Positions 1 through 10,554 of a DNA stretch of 64,000 nt are shown piece by piece. The notes below the pieces were generated by a model. It saw nothing but the letters and a program-made list of their open reading frames with translations. It made no database searches and was not told the origin of the DNA. Both the position numbers and the translations under genes were made by a program. The stretch's first letter is position 1; every line of letters begins with the position of its first letter. The DNA is taken from NCBI GenBank assembly GCA_028564675.1, contig JAOVVO010000291.1, forward strand, positions 1-64,000, written 5' to 3'. Source of the stretch: Onchocerca lupi (Eukaryota > Nematoda > Chromadorea > Rhabditida > Onchocercidae).

Positions 1-65
1 TAAATATATATATATATATATAAAGTAATTGTGCACAAATATATATATATATATATATGTGCACA
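1..65. repeat. (TA)n tracts with flanking GTGCAC palindromes
   Basis: Two alternating TA/AT runs (about 5-21 and 39-58) lie in the intron before the first visible LPGAT1-like exon. The second run is bracketed by the palindrome GTGCAC at 31-36 and 59-64, so the whole 30-65 stretch could extrude as a hairpin. It is a simple repeat and its length is probably polymorphic. Confidence 0.8.
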
Positions 66-88
66 AAAAAATTAAGCACGTTTTTCAG

Positions 89-3000
89 ACTTTATGGTTA
101 ATGGATGTCATGTTTCGGTGGACACCTTTCGGAATTATTGCTCAGATGCATGGTGATTATTTTATTAGACAGGGGAAAGCAACACGAGAAAAGGAGCTAA
201 TTCGTTTGAAGGATCACTTGCGAAAAGTTTTTTGGGATCGTGATCGGCGATGGATTATTCTGTTTCCGGAAGGCGGTTTCTACTACAAGAGAATTGAGTC
301 TAGTCAGAAGTAATCAAATTTTTGTTAAAGTGGATTGGGATTAATGATATTTTTTTAAAGCTTTGTGACATTCCAATGGTTTGAGTTTCGTGTAAAGGCA
401 AATGGGCAAATAAAAAATGCGTGAAAGCTTCGGAAAGATTTTTTCATTAATTAAGGTCGTGAAACTTTACAAACTTGAAATTCAATTTTGTCCGGACTTC
501 ACATCACCTATGATATCGACTTAAAATATTTAACTGTGTTTGATTATACTGTCATGCATTTCCTGAGTATGGAAGGTTTTATTGATAGCCATAGAAAAAA
601 CATTCAGCTACGTAATCATTACTGCAAAAGGACAGCTTATGCGGGATTGAAATTAATAAGCATTTTTTGTAATATTTAGATATGGTCGTGAAAATGGTTA
701 CCCGCACTTGGAACATGCAACATTACCCCGTTATGGTGCTATTAAAGCAATTATGGAGGAAGTTGGTCCAAAGAAAGGTTATAATTATACGGATGGTATA
801 AGCATGTCCGAAAATGGTAGCAAATTGCAGTTTATTCGGGATACAGTTGGAGCTATCAGAGAAAAAAAATACATCAAAGGTTTGTTTTTTGCTTTTCCTC
901 AAACATTCTGTTATAATTTTTAAAGATTAGCAGTACAGAAAATTTGCAGTACAGAAAATTTACCAGAGGCTAATAAAATATCTTACATAATAGACTTCTA
1001 CTATGTAAAAATCTATTAGTACTTTTTCCTCCATATCTGTGAGAGAAAATTCGGATTTTAACATAACTTTTAATAATAAATGGCAGATAACCAAAAGTCT
1101 TCGTTCTCGAGTAATTGTAAATACTTTTCACTTCGATACATTTATTTCGTTTACCGTTTCACTTTTATCGCAAACAAAATGTAGCTTTTGAATGCTCTTG
1201 CCGCTTGAAACCTAATGAACGAAATTTGAAGATTAGAAAATGAAAATTCTGTATTAGGTTTTGAAAAAACATATCATACAAATACTGTTTAGTATTTATT
1301 ATACATATTATTATATATTTGACATTTATTATATATATCAGCTATCGGATAATCAGCGAAGCATTTTTTGGTACTCCGAATTTGATTTTGTAAGTCTCAA
1401 AGAGTTCAGTTAAAGCATTGATATAAAGTTCATGCAGACGATCGATTTCTTCTTTTGTTGGATTTTCCTTTTTTATCACAGGTATGGGTGCTCCAATAAC
1501 AGTGTTGACGGGTTTACTAAAAATTAGTGTTTTTAATATGCTCATGTGATAGTTCTGTTTAACAGTAAAAATTTAAATTTCCCAAAGGTTTCATTGAAAA
1601 TTTTCATGAATTAAGTAGTGGTTAAACTAAATGATATCCAATAGTGAGTTTTATCAATATTTTATATTATCAGATAAACTAAGCTCCTTTTATATATATA
1701 CAGCTATTTCATATTCGAAGAAGTATTTTCGTGGATGGTATTAATGAACATCAAAATTTTATAAATTTGAACGGTTCGGACCTTCACTCAAGACTAAACT
1801 TATGTGCTTGGCGTGTATTTTTACAAGATCTAATTAAATTTTAGAATAAAATGAGTTTTGAAACTTGCCTGTAAGGAAACGGTCCAAAATTACTGAATAA
1901 TCCACAGCCATGACATATTGGAAATGAGATTTTCATAATTTTCTTTAGTTTACTTTGAAGACGCCGTAAATAAGATCCGTCAGGATTGCTTACCTAGAAA
2001 TGACTTTATTTTCCTTTTTGTGCTTTCCGCACAATAAGATGATCTTTATGAATTTATAATAACTTCATTTGAATTTTTTAAAACTCTTTTCTCACCTGTT
2101 TGAAAAGTTCATTTTCTCCAAAACAGTACATTGGCACAAGCTGGGCACCTGTTTCTATTGCAATCTTTATGAAGCCTTTTCGTTTACTAAGTGTTAAAAT
2201 ATGGCTACCTGGATGTGCATCCAGCGCTTCTTCTGCTCCTCCTGAAGCTTTTTTTTTTTTTTTTTTTTTTTGAATAATGAAATCCATAAAATGTTCCACT
2301 TTTTGAAACAATAATAGTATATTCATGTAATTTGCCTCAAGTGAGGAATTGAACGATGTATCAAGAGTTTGGTTTGGGTGTTATATTCCAATAACTTACC
2401 CACAATTAGTACAACAATGTTGTTGATGGAGTTCTTTGTATTTAACACATAGTGTAGACTTTCTTTACTGCAATCAATTAATCCATATAGCATTCCCCAT
2501 TCACGACGCAATGGTGGCCAGAATTGCGGTGTCAATGTGCATACTCGGACATTCATTCCGGGAAGTTTTTCAAACATTCCGGTAGCATTAGTTGCAAAAT
2601 TGGCAAATGTATTCATCGAAATAATACCATGTGGATGCGAACCAATAAGGTAATTCTGTAATTGTTCGATTTTCGATAAATCTTATCGCTTCAATTCGAT
2701 ATTAGTATTTCCTCAAAAATTTTAGTTCTTTTTTCATATTTTCGAAATTTAGATTTACTTTTCCGGATGTCAAAGGAGTAGTTATATGTAAATGAATTGG
2801 AAAATATCTCGCAAAATATTTATGAATAGATCGAGTGCGAATCCATGTCGATGGATAGCCACCACGTTTAGGAGATTTATAATCATAAATAAACCATGTC
2901 AAATACAGTAGAACAATGGGCCACCATGAGGTTACAATCTGAAAAGAATGATAAATGTTCGCTTACTGATATATATTATACATTTGAACTAGGAATTTTA

Positions 3001-6000
3001 TATAATTGAAAAATCGTAGTACTTGTTCTTACTATTATAGAGATACATTTGCACTTAAAATATTTTTACACTAGTCTGTGCTAATTACAAGAAATAGTTT
3101 TCATTATTTTTATGGTAACATATCTAGATTTTTTTTTTTGTCTTAGGAATAATTTTAAAATTTTATTTCCCAAATTCAAATGTATTTCGGAATGACTTAC
3201 CATGTAAATAAATAAAAGTGGAATAATGAGAGGCAACAGAAATACAACCGATAAATAATAGCATATCATAATGTTTTCCAAACATTTTTCTGCTAAATTA
3301 TGTAGCCATACATAAAACGATTTCATATCCACTGAAACTGAAATATTGTAAATGAGAACTTTAATAAAAATAACTGATAATTCCAGAGAATGAAATTTAC
3401 TCGAGAACATCTGTTTAATTTCCATCTTTGCGAACTACAAATTAGTGTATTTCCTTATTGGTTTATTAATTACTAATATCTCTTATTCATTTTATGCATT
3501 TACATGTTTACTAATAGGTTTAATTACAAAGAAAATTAGGAAAAGGCATTTATTTGGATTTGAGAACAAATGAAATCTTTATATTTTTATATAAGAAATC
3601 TCCGAATTCAACAAGTATTACTTCTTTCCCGAAGTATTAGTTCTCAACTTTATTTGCAAATGAATTTTGGCATAAACTTTTAACTGATATTGAAAGATCT
3701 GAAATTCTGAGGCAGAATTCATTTGTATGAATAGTAATATTAATTGTAACAAAAATATCAATCTATTTTTCCTGCTAAAATTTATAATAAAAAATTGAAA
3801 AAAAAATTCGAAATTAATAGTCGCTTATAAATTGACGATTAATTCAATTATACCAATAAGTTAGTAATTTTTTGGTGAAAAAAACAATGCAGAGTAAGAT
3901 AGTGATTTTCTGGTTTTTTATGTAACGAGTAGTTGTAATTACTGCTCGGACTTTGGATTTTGCGCTTGTGAGATGTGTGTTAGTTATTTTTCATCTTCCT
4001 CGGCCAAAGATCAAAAGTGTAGGATTGGTCTGTAAATCGATTCGAATTTTTTGGAGAGAAAGATACAGTGTTTTACATATTTATATTGCTTTAATAAACG
4101 GTTGAGAGAGAGGGAGAGAAAGAGAGGATCGAGGTGACAAAGACATACTTGGTGAAAAGTTGAGAAATAATTTACAAAATATTGGTCAATTTCCATATTT
4201 TTGCTTGGGATTGAATATAGTAATATAATTTAATTGACAAATAATTGGGATTAAAATAGCTTATCAAATATGAAATATATCTCAAACCAGAAATGAATTT
4301 TTTTGATATATGCTCCAATGAATTTGATATATACTGATAAATTTCCAATTTTTTTTTTCGGATTGCGAAAAATCAGAGTGAAAATTGTTATTGATTTTAA
4401 TCTTAACTCAAAATTTTCAGTAAAAATTTTTGAAAAAAAAATTAAAGAATAATAAGAGCGAGATATGCATATGATTGCAATGGCGAGATTTTTTCTCTCT
4501 TTGAATAGAATGGAAAAAAAATAAATGGAAAATAAGAAAAAGAGAACTTTGTCGTATTTGATATGCTGAAAAATTCTTATTATAATTGATGTTAGAAGTG
4601 TGAGGATCGAAAGACTTTGAAATATCTAATGGCATTAGTTTGAAATTTAAGATCAAACTTTTATTTTAGCAAAATCTTAAAATAGAACGCATAAAAAAGA
4701 TAAGTTCATTTACTGGGTACGAAAAAGTCGTATAGCGAACCATTTGATTATGATAAAGTTTAAGTAATTTTTAAGTCGAAAGAAATTTTTGATAACAATA
4801 TGAATGAGTAATAACTCTGATATCTCATACAGTAGACTTTTTTTGTATCGAATTTGATAGGAAGTACTGGCAAAAATTGATTAATTGGAAATTTTTGATA
4901 ATTTGTTCATTTCCTAATTGTATATATAAAGTTGAGATATATGCTATTAATTGATTTTTATATCTAAAACATTTCGACATACATTTTATAAAACGTTTCG
5001 ACACAATTTTAGACACATTTTATTTCTAAAACGTTTGAACGTCTATTTAAATTATTAATTTAAATTATTAACAAAGCATCAATTTGAAATTGGATTTTAT
5101 CAGATGCGCTTAGAATGAGAGATTGTTAAATATTTTAATTAATATTTTCCTTTCAAAAGTGAACATAAGAGCTTCATTAATTCGAGAATAAAGTTGCATA
5201 TAATGAGGAGAAAATTCTTAAACTTAAATCACTTTTTAGATGAATTATAAAAGTTTTTTGGTGTTTATAGAAGTAAGAATAGCAGGCGAGTTATGTACGG
5301 GACGAACAGTTGGGCAGGCGAAAGCATTGATTTTTATTTTGTTAACCTTTAATTCAATAGTGGGATGATACATTCTGTCATTAAACAATCTTTATTTGTT
5401 TCTATCATTCATATAATATTAGCTGATTAATTTAAATGAGTTAAATGTAAGAGACTAAGTAATGAAGAAGGATTTATTGCACTCAAATGTGTAAATTGAA
5501 TGTTGCATGATTTACATCAATTAAATTTGGAGTTTTTGATTCGAGGGTTCGAAAGTGATGACGAACAACAGTAACTTATCTTTAAAGATAGATCGATAGT
5601 TTAGAGTAAAAGATGATGGCCATATCTAACGCTGAATAGTTGAGAGAACATATGAAATTGTATTGAGTATTTGATGATCTTAATAATGCGAGAGCTTTAT
5701 AGCTTTGAAAGACCATGTATTATGTATTTTATTATTTCAGGAAATTTTAGGAAAAACGATGAATGTATGAACTTGAAAGAGTAAAAGTAGAATATTTTAA
5801 AAGACGAGAATATACATTTAGTTTACTACAAATTCATTTTTTAAAATACTTTTCGAATTTCAGAAATGCGACCACCGATAAAGTATATATTGGATGTGAC
5901 GATTGCATATCCACACAAAATGCCGCTTTCAATTTTCACTTTAAGCTTTGGCACTCGTGAACCATGCGATATTGGTGTATATTATAAAATTTATGATGCT

Positions 6001-7582
6001 AGTGATGTGAGTTTTATCAAACTTCTTAATTACTATGATTATTACCAAACTTTTTTCATGCATTTGCTTTCTACTCCCGATTTAGAATAGGTACTCATAA
6101 TCTCTTTGCAAACTTTATAATTATTAACACTACCTTAATAAGCCACCACAAAAAAACATAGCGAATTTTTTCTCTCAATTGATTATTACATATTTACCAG
6201 TATAGGGTAATTTAAATTATTTACAATTGCCTAATGAATGAAAACATCAAAAACATGTTATTAATAACGGAGCTATTATCAGGGCAACTGCTTCATGAAT
6301 GCAAATCTTTGTTAAGTTTTTATAAATTATTACACCGCTAATGTGAGGTAAGACATTCGTTTTGCTTTACTTTTACATCAGTCTTTACTGAGAAAGGTCA
6401 TCTCTTATATGAGGTTAGTTTTACATAGGGATAAATTTTAAATAACTAGATAGCATCGAAAGTTATTTTTAGAAACAAAATATCTACGGAAAAAGATAAA
6501 AATTTCATTTTAAGATAAATTTCTTTGAAAGGTAAAAATTTTCACAAATACAATAATAACGAAAGGGTCAAATATGATGATACCATTTATATAAATTAAG
6601 AAGTGATAAAATGAAAAAACTATCACTGAAAACAAGTATTTTATCTTGTTTTTACCAAAAAATAAAGACTGATTATTTAAGTGATTAAGGTGGATTTAAG
6701 CTGGATTGAAAATTTCTCCTTCATCTAACCTGAATGATACCCTCTCATCATTACTGCACTATTTTGATTTAAAACTCCTTCAGATAACAGTGAAATAAAT
6801 CAACCGCTGTGGGCTGTTTGCTTAGGCTTATTTATTTGAAATTTCCTCTAAATATCGCAGATAGAGGAGAAAATAGAATTCAAAGTTGCCCTTAGCCAAT
6901 TTTTCCTAAATATTTTTTTTTTTTAGTTAGCGAAATTGATAAGACGAGATCAGTACGAAGCACTAATACTAAAATTTCAATTTTGCTTATGATTTCGAAT
7001 ACACTTTACATGTTTACATGTTTTTCGAACTTTTAAAATTAAAGATTAAATCAAAGATTGGATTTTAGGTACCATTTGAAGATGAAGAGAAATTGCGTGA
7101 CTGGTTATACAGCGTTTATCAGTATAAAGATAATATCCTTGGTATTTTATTCTTTCTGTACTGAATTGATGTAAAATACAATGTCATGTACAAATTTTCC
7201 CAAGTTTTTTAGCTTACGATTCTATGCCAAATACAATCACTGGTACATAAATCAATTTTGCAAAATTGAATTGAGAAAAAATTCTGCAAATTAAAAATCA
7301 AGAAATCATAGATGTGATAGTTATAATTAAATGTTCGAATTCGAAATTTATGTAGTGTTCGAATTTAAAATTTATTAAAATTGTATTTCATCATGAAAAT
7401 TTTCAGATCGGTACTACAAAGAAGGAGTTTTTGTACATGATGAAGAAGGCAGTAGGGTATATTTCTCATGGTGGAAAATTTTTTGGCAATATTTTTTCTG
7501 GTTGACATCATTTTATGTGCAGTATCGAATTTATTCATTCATAGTACTTCATTTTTTGCGAAGCATAGGTCTTATTTCTTGA
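89..7582 (+). CDS. LPGAT1-like lysophospholipid acyltransferase, 5' partial (last five exons)
   Basis: Membrane O-acyltransferase of the PlsC/LPLAT superfamily, closest to vertebrate LPGAT1, which moves acyl chains from acyl-CoA onto lysophospholipids in the ER. Exons: 89-309, 680-879, 5864-6006, 7069-7141 and 7407-7582. All phases agree, giving 270 residues with stop TGA at 7580-7582. Visible landmarks are WLMD (residues 3-6), HGDYFIRQG (21-29), the acceptor-binding block FPEGG (59-63), ATLPRYGA in exon 2, and DVTIAYP (151-157), which lines up with the family's DTTIAYP. The last exon is rich in Trp, Phe and Tyr and looks like the C-terminal membrane anchor. The catalytic HxxxxD block and the start lie upstream of the window. 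The insert between LQFIRD and the IAYP block ([19 protein letters not shown]) is longer than in the human protein. The intron at 880-5863 holds a whole DGAT2-type gene on the other strand. Family assignment is firm; the preferred substrate is not shown. Confidence 0.9.
1295..1300 (-). terminator. candidate poly(A) signal of the DGAT2-like gene
   Basis: AATAAA on the minus strand, about 42 nt past the DGAT2-like stop codon. A second copy at 1325-1330 is closer still. Either would end the nested transcript inside the host intron. Confidence 0.5.
1342..3425 (-). CDS. DGAT2/MOGAT-family acyl-CoA acyltransferase, complete, nested
   Basis: Makes di- or triacylglycerol by acyl transfer from acyl-CoA, at the ER and lipid droplets. 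Minus-strand exons in order: 3425-3401, 3331-3201, 2938-2759, 2655-2400, 2241-2096, 1993-1869, 1516-1342. Together they give 1,038 nt and 345 residues, close to MOGAT (about 335) and DGAT2 (about 388). Two hydrophobic stretches near the N-terminus (exon 2 and the start of exon 3) fit the hairpin membrane anchor. The catalytic HPHG is at 119-122 in [19 protein letters not shown] is at about 197-204, RKGF at 218-221 and FGENE at 238-242. [16 protein letters not shown] crosses the last intron. That intron (1868-1517) begins with GC instead of GT, and homology across the junction supports it. Exon 2 has two candidate acceptors 6 nt apart. The gene lies entirely inside an intron of the plus-strand LPGAT1-like gene. 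DGAT2 versus MOGAT cannot be decided here. Confidence 0.92.
2249..2271. repeat. poly(T) tract beside a splice acceptor
   Basis: A run of about 23 T on the plus strand. For the minus-strand DGAT2-like gene it is an A-run that stops only about 7 nt before the acceptor AG of exon 5. That position would normally be pyrimidine-rich. Confidence 0.8.
3426..5863. other. rest of the LPGAT1-like host intron
   Basis: AT-rich intron sequence upstream of the nested DGAT2-like start codon. It presumably contains that gene's promoter. I see no supported exon on either strand. The short frames at 4011-4196, 4417-4656 and 4825-5016 (minus) are low-complexity and have no recognisable content. Confidence 0.6.
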
Positions 7583-9065
7583 AATATTCGGAATTTATTT
7601 TATGATTTATATCATTTGTATTTGGAAGGTTATTGTATATCTAAATAGATCGAAGATGATCTTTTCTTTTCTCAGGACTTCAAAAGAGCAATTTGATATT
7701 AACTTTAAAATGCTTTCTCTCGACATTAACTTTATTTCTTTATTCGTAGTCACTATTCTTTAGTAATCTGGTAAATGGGCAGATCATTTTGTCATGCTAG
7801 GTTATTTCGTATTTTCTTAATTTTTTAAGTCATATATTTAATATTGCAAACTAATTTCACTTGTTTTAAAATTTTAATCTTAACTAATTCATTTTAGAGA
7901 ATTAGTCTTTAGAATCAAGTTTAAAAATTTAGGTTTCATTGAATTTGTTAATTTTGTTAGATTGTGTATAATTTTTTCTCGACTGTTATTTGATATTTGT
8001 TGAATTGTTGCAGTTAAGACTAATGGGAGCATTTATTGTTCATTATATTTTCTGAATTATCAATGAACTTCGAATGTTTGTTTATATGGAAGCGAAATTT
8101 AAAATTCACAAGATCATGGAAAAATATAGGATGCGAAATTAATATTCATTTATTTTAATGAAAAATATTTAGAATATACTCATGATAACCAAAAGAGATC
8201 ATTGGAAGGAAATGATTAATTCATGTAAACTAACCGAAATATCACACATTTTTGCAATTTTTGATTCGAGCTATCAAATAAATCTCTGCCGCAATTTAAC
8301 GCTTCATTTCATGGTTTTAATTTTTTTGTATGATATACACATGGATAGTTCTATTAATTCATTGAATTAAATAAAATGCACATTAAAAAGAATAAGAACA
8401 AGAACTATAATTAGCTAAGAAGAAGAAATGAGTTAACATGAACTGCTCCTACCAAGAATTTGTTGTTACAGTTGAGTGCATTTGAGATGCCTGGTATCAT
8501 TTTGAGCTGGAATTTTAACGAAACTTTAAATTTTCGTTCATATCCTTATTCATTCGTTCGAATCTTAGCGACTTGTCATGAAACCAACCAGAGGTGTCCT
8601 TCTTTAGTCACATAAGTCCTGTTGATCTGAAAAGTAGTTATATTGATTGACCCATTTATACTTCAGTTTTATTTATTAGCAGTGTAATCCTTTTATTTTT
8701 TTTTCTTGATATCTTTAGAATAATTTCATATACACTTTTTACCATGATATGAAAATTTTCGGGAAAAAAATCTCAAGAAAAGGGTTTAAAAAGAAGGATT
8801 TTCAAGAAATTTCAAGTTTAATATGAATTTCTGGACTTAAAACATGGAGATCTCCTATTTAATATTATCGGATTTAACTCTTTACCAAAGCATTTTCGTT
8901 TAATTTATTTCCCAAAAAATTTATCCAGTATTAAGTGCAAATTTAATTTCATATCACGGGAAGTATTGCAAAAGAAAACGAAATTCAAACAGTCTGATTC
9001 TTTTCAAAACGAAGAAATCTCTATGAATTCATCACTTGCTTTGTTTTTATACTGTCACATTTCAT
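7583..9065. other. intergenic, nothing recognised
   Basis: Sequence after the LPGAT1-like stop. It presumably holds the 3' UTR. No AATAAA lies close to the stop. No coding frame or RNA gene is supported. Confidence 0.5.
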
Positions 9066-9190
9066 TATCTATATAAATAAATGTAAATGTTTATTTTTCA
9101 TTTTCACGCAATTTTTAGAAGTTCTTCACGGATTGATCTGAAATTTTGACACAACGTTGCATTCGAACAGGCCGTGTTTTTATATAGATA
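9066..9190. mobile_element. MITE-like element with short terminal inverted repeats
   Basis: A 125 bp block bounded by TA-TCTATATAAA on the left and its inverted copy TTTATATAGA-TA on the right. This gives about 10 bp terminal inverted repeats flanked by TA, as in Tc1/mariner-derived miniature elements. The interior is GC-richer than its surroundings. It has no coding capacity. A Helitron-type remnant is an alternative, because short TATATAAATAAA ends also occur there. No second copy was seen in this window. Confidence 0.45.
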
Positions 9191-10413
9191 AGGCGCGTGT
9201 TTTAAGAACTCTCGAAAATTTAAGATTTTGAACAAACGAACATATGGAATAGCTGGACATCAGCTTCATGTAGTCGAGTTCAGCTAGTTTCAAATAAATG
9301 TAGTCGGAATTGAGGAACAAGCAAAGTTGAGTGTTGTTGTTTCTCATTTCTCTACTTGAATTCCCTCCATCTTCATTGTTCTTTAATTATGGTAGTTCAT
9401 TAATTTCGAAAAAATCGAAAAGTTCGAATAATTATGAAGAGAAAAAAAGCGAACCTTCAAAAGAATCCAATTAGCTCACTGTTTTCATTACTAAGAAAAA
9501 ACCATTTCAATAAGAAGTTTCTGTTTTATCTTTTGATCAAATTTGCTTTTTAAATTGGAAAACTATTCAACAATAAGTAATTCCTTCAATTTTAATTTTT
9601 CTTATTAAAAGGTTCTCTAAATCTGGAAAAAATTCGAATATGCCAACCAATACAAGCATCTCAGAATTTCATTTCTAATAAGGTGAGAAAATATATGAAA
9701 GAGATAATAATATTTCTGGTAGATTTTCAGTTCCAAAAAATATATATATTACATATATAAAAAAAATTAAAAATTAAGAGTCTTCAATTTTCGTCGTTGA
9801 GGATTTATTGCAATATCTCGAAATGTAGCTTGACTTTCGTATCTAACTGATTAGAATATTCTGAAACTTCTTTCGACTTTTTTCGACAAAAACTGGCATC
9901 AGTATGCTTATTCAGCATGCAACATTTAACAAAAATGATTAAGCATCCAGACTTTTAAAATATTAAGAAATGCGGAAAAAGCTGATGGTTAGAATGGCAG
10001 TTCCGATTCTGAAGACATTTTTAAACAAAAATGTCAATTTCCTAAAAGATCCTAAAAATTCATCAACTAAACGCAATGTCAGTTTTATAAAAAGAAAAGA
10101 TTGAAAAAAATTTTTCATTCTTGTGAGTGCTTTTTGAATGACTATCAATTTCTCAAACTTATTTCATCTCTTTCAACTATATGATAAAGTATCGTAGATT
10201 TTATTGCATTAACTTTTTATGAAAATGAATTCTACATATTCATAATCATAAAATTATTCGCAACTGTCATGAAAGTAATTTGTGGAAGATTTTTTATTGA
10301 CGATTAGAAAATTGGAACAGATGATTTTGTTGCGCATTTATTTGTCTCTACTATGATATACAATGAATTAATGAATATCGATAGTACAATTGATAACTGG
10401 GACTTCCCTTAAT
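9191..10413. other. intergenic, nothing recognised
   Basis: AT-rich DNA without a convincing exon. The 61-codon minus frame at 9963-10148 has no features of a protein family. Confidence 0.5.
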
Positions 10414-10554
10414 ATGAGAGAAGTTATCTGCGATTTCTTGGAATTGATGGAATTTAATGAAGAGAAGCGTCGGAAAGCGCCGTTTGTCGAATACCGATCA
10501 GAACAAAGAACTGATGATGCTTTGATCGATCAGAGCAAAGGATTGAATGAATGA
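10414..10554 (+). CDS. candidate small ORF, 46 residues
   Basis: An ATG-to-TGA frame of 47 codons in otherwise gene-poor DNA. Its base composition is clearly GC-richer than the flanks. The predicted peptide is charged and soluble, beginning MREVICDFLELMEFNEEKRR and ending SKGLNE, with no signal peptide or membrane segment. It could be an exon of a larger gene, a microprotein or a degenerate element. I recognise no family. Composition and an open frame are the only evidence. Confidence 0.25.
   Translation: MREVICDFLELMEFNEEKRRKAPFVEYRSEQRTDDALIDQSKGLNE

Noticed and set aside
488..679. 63-codon frame ahead of LPGAT1-like exon 2
   Set aside because: It lies in the intron between phase-matched exons 89-309 and 680-879 and shows no homology.
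2078..2326. 82-codon minus frame with a Lys run
   Set aside because: Only 2241-2096 is exon. The rest is intron plus the A-tract, and the apparent ATG start is false.
5500..5570. GGTTCGAAA motif resembling a tRNA T-loop near 5539
   Set aside because: No acceptor stem, anticodon arm or B/A box spacing fits around it.
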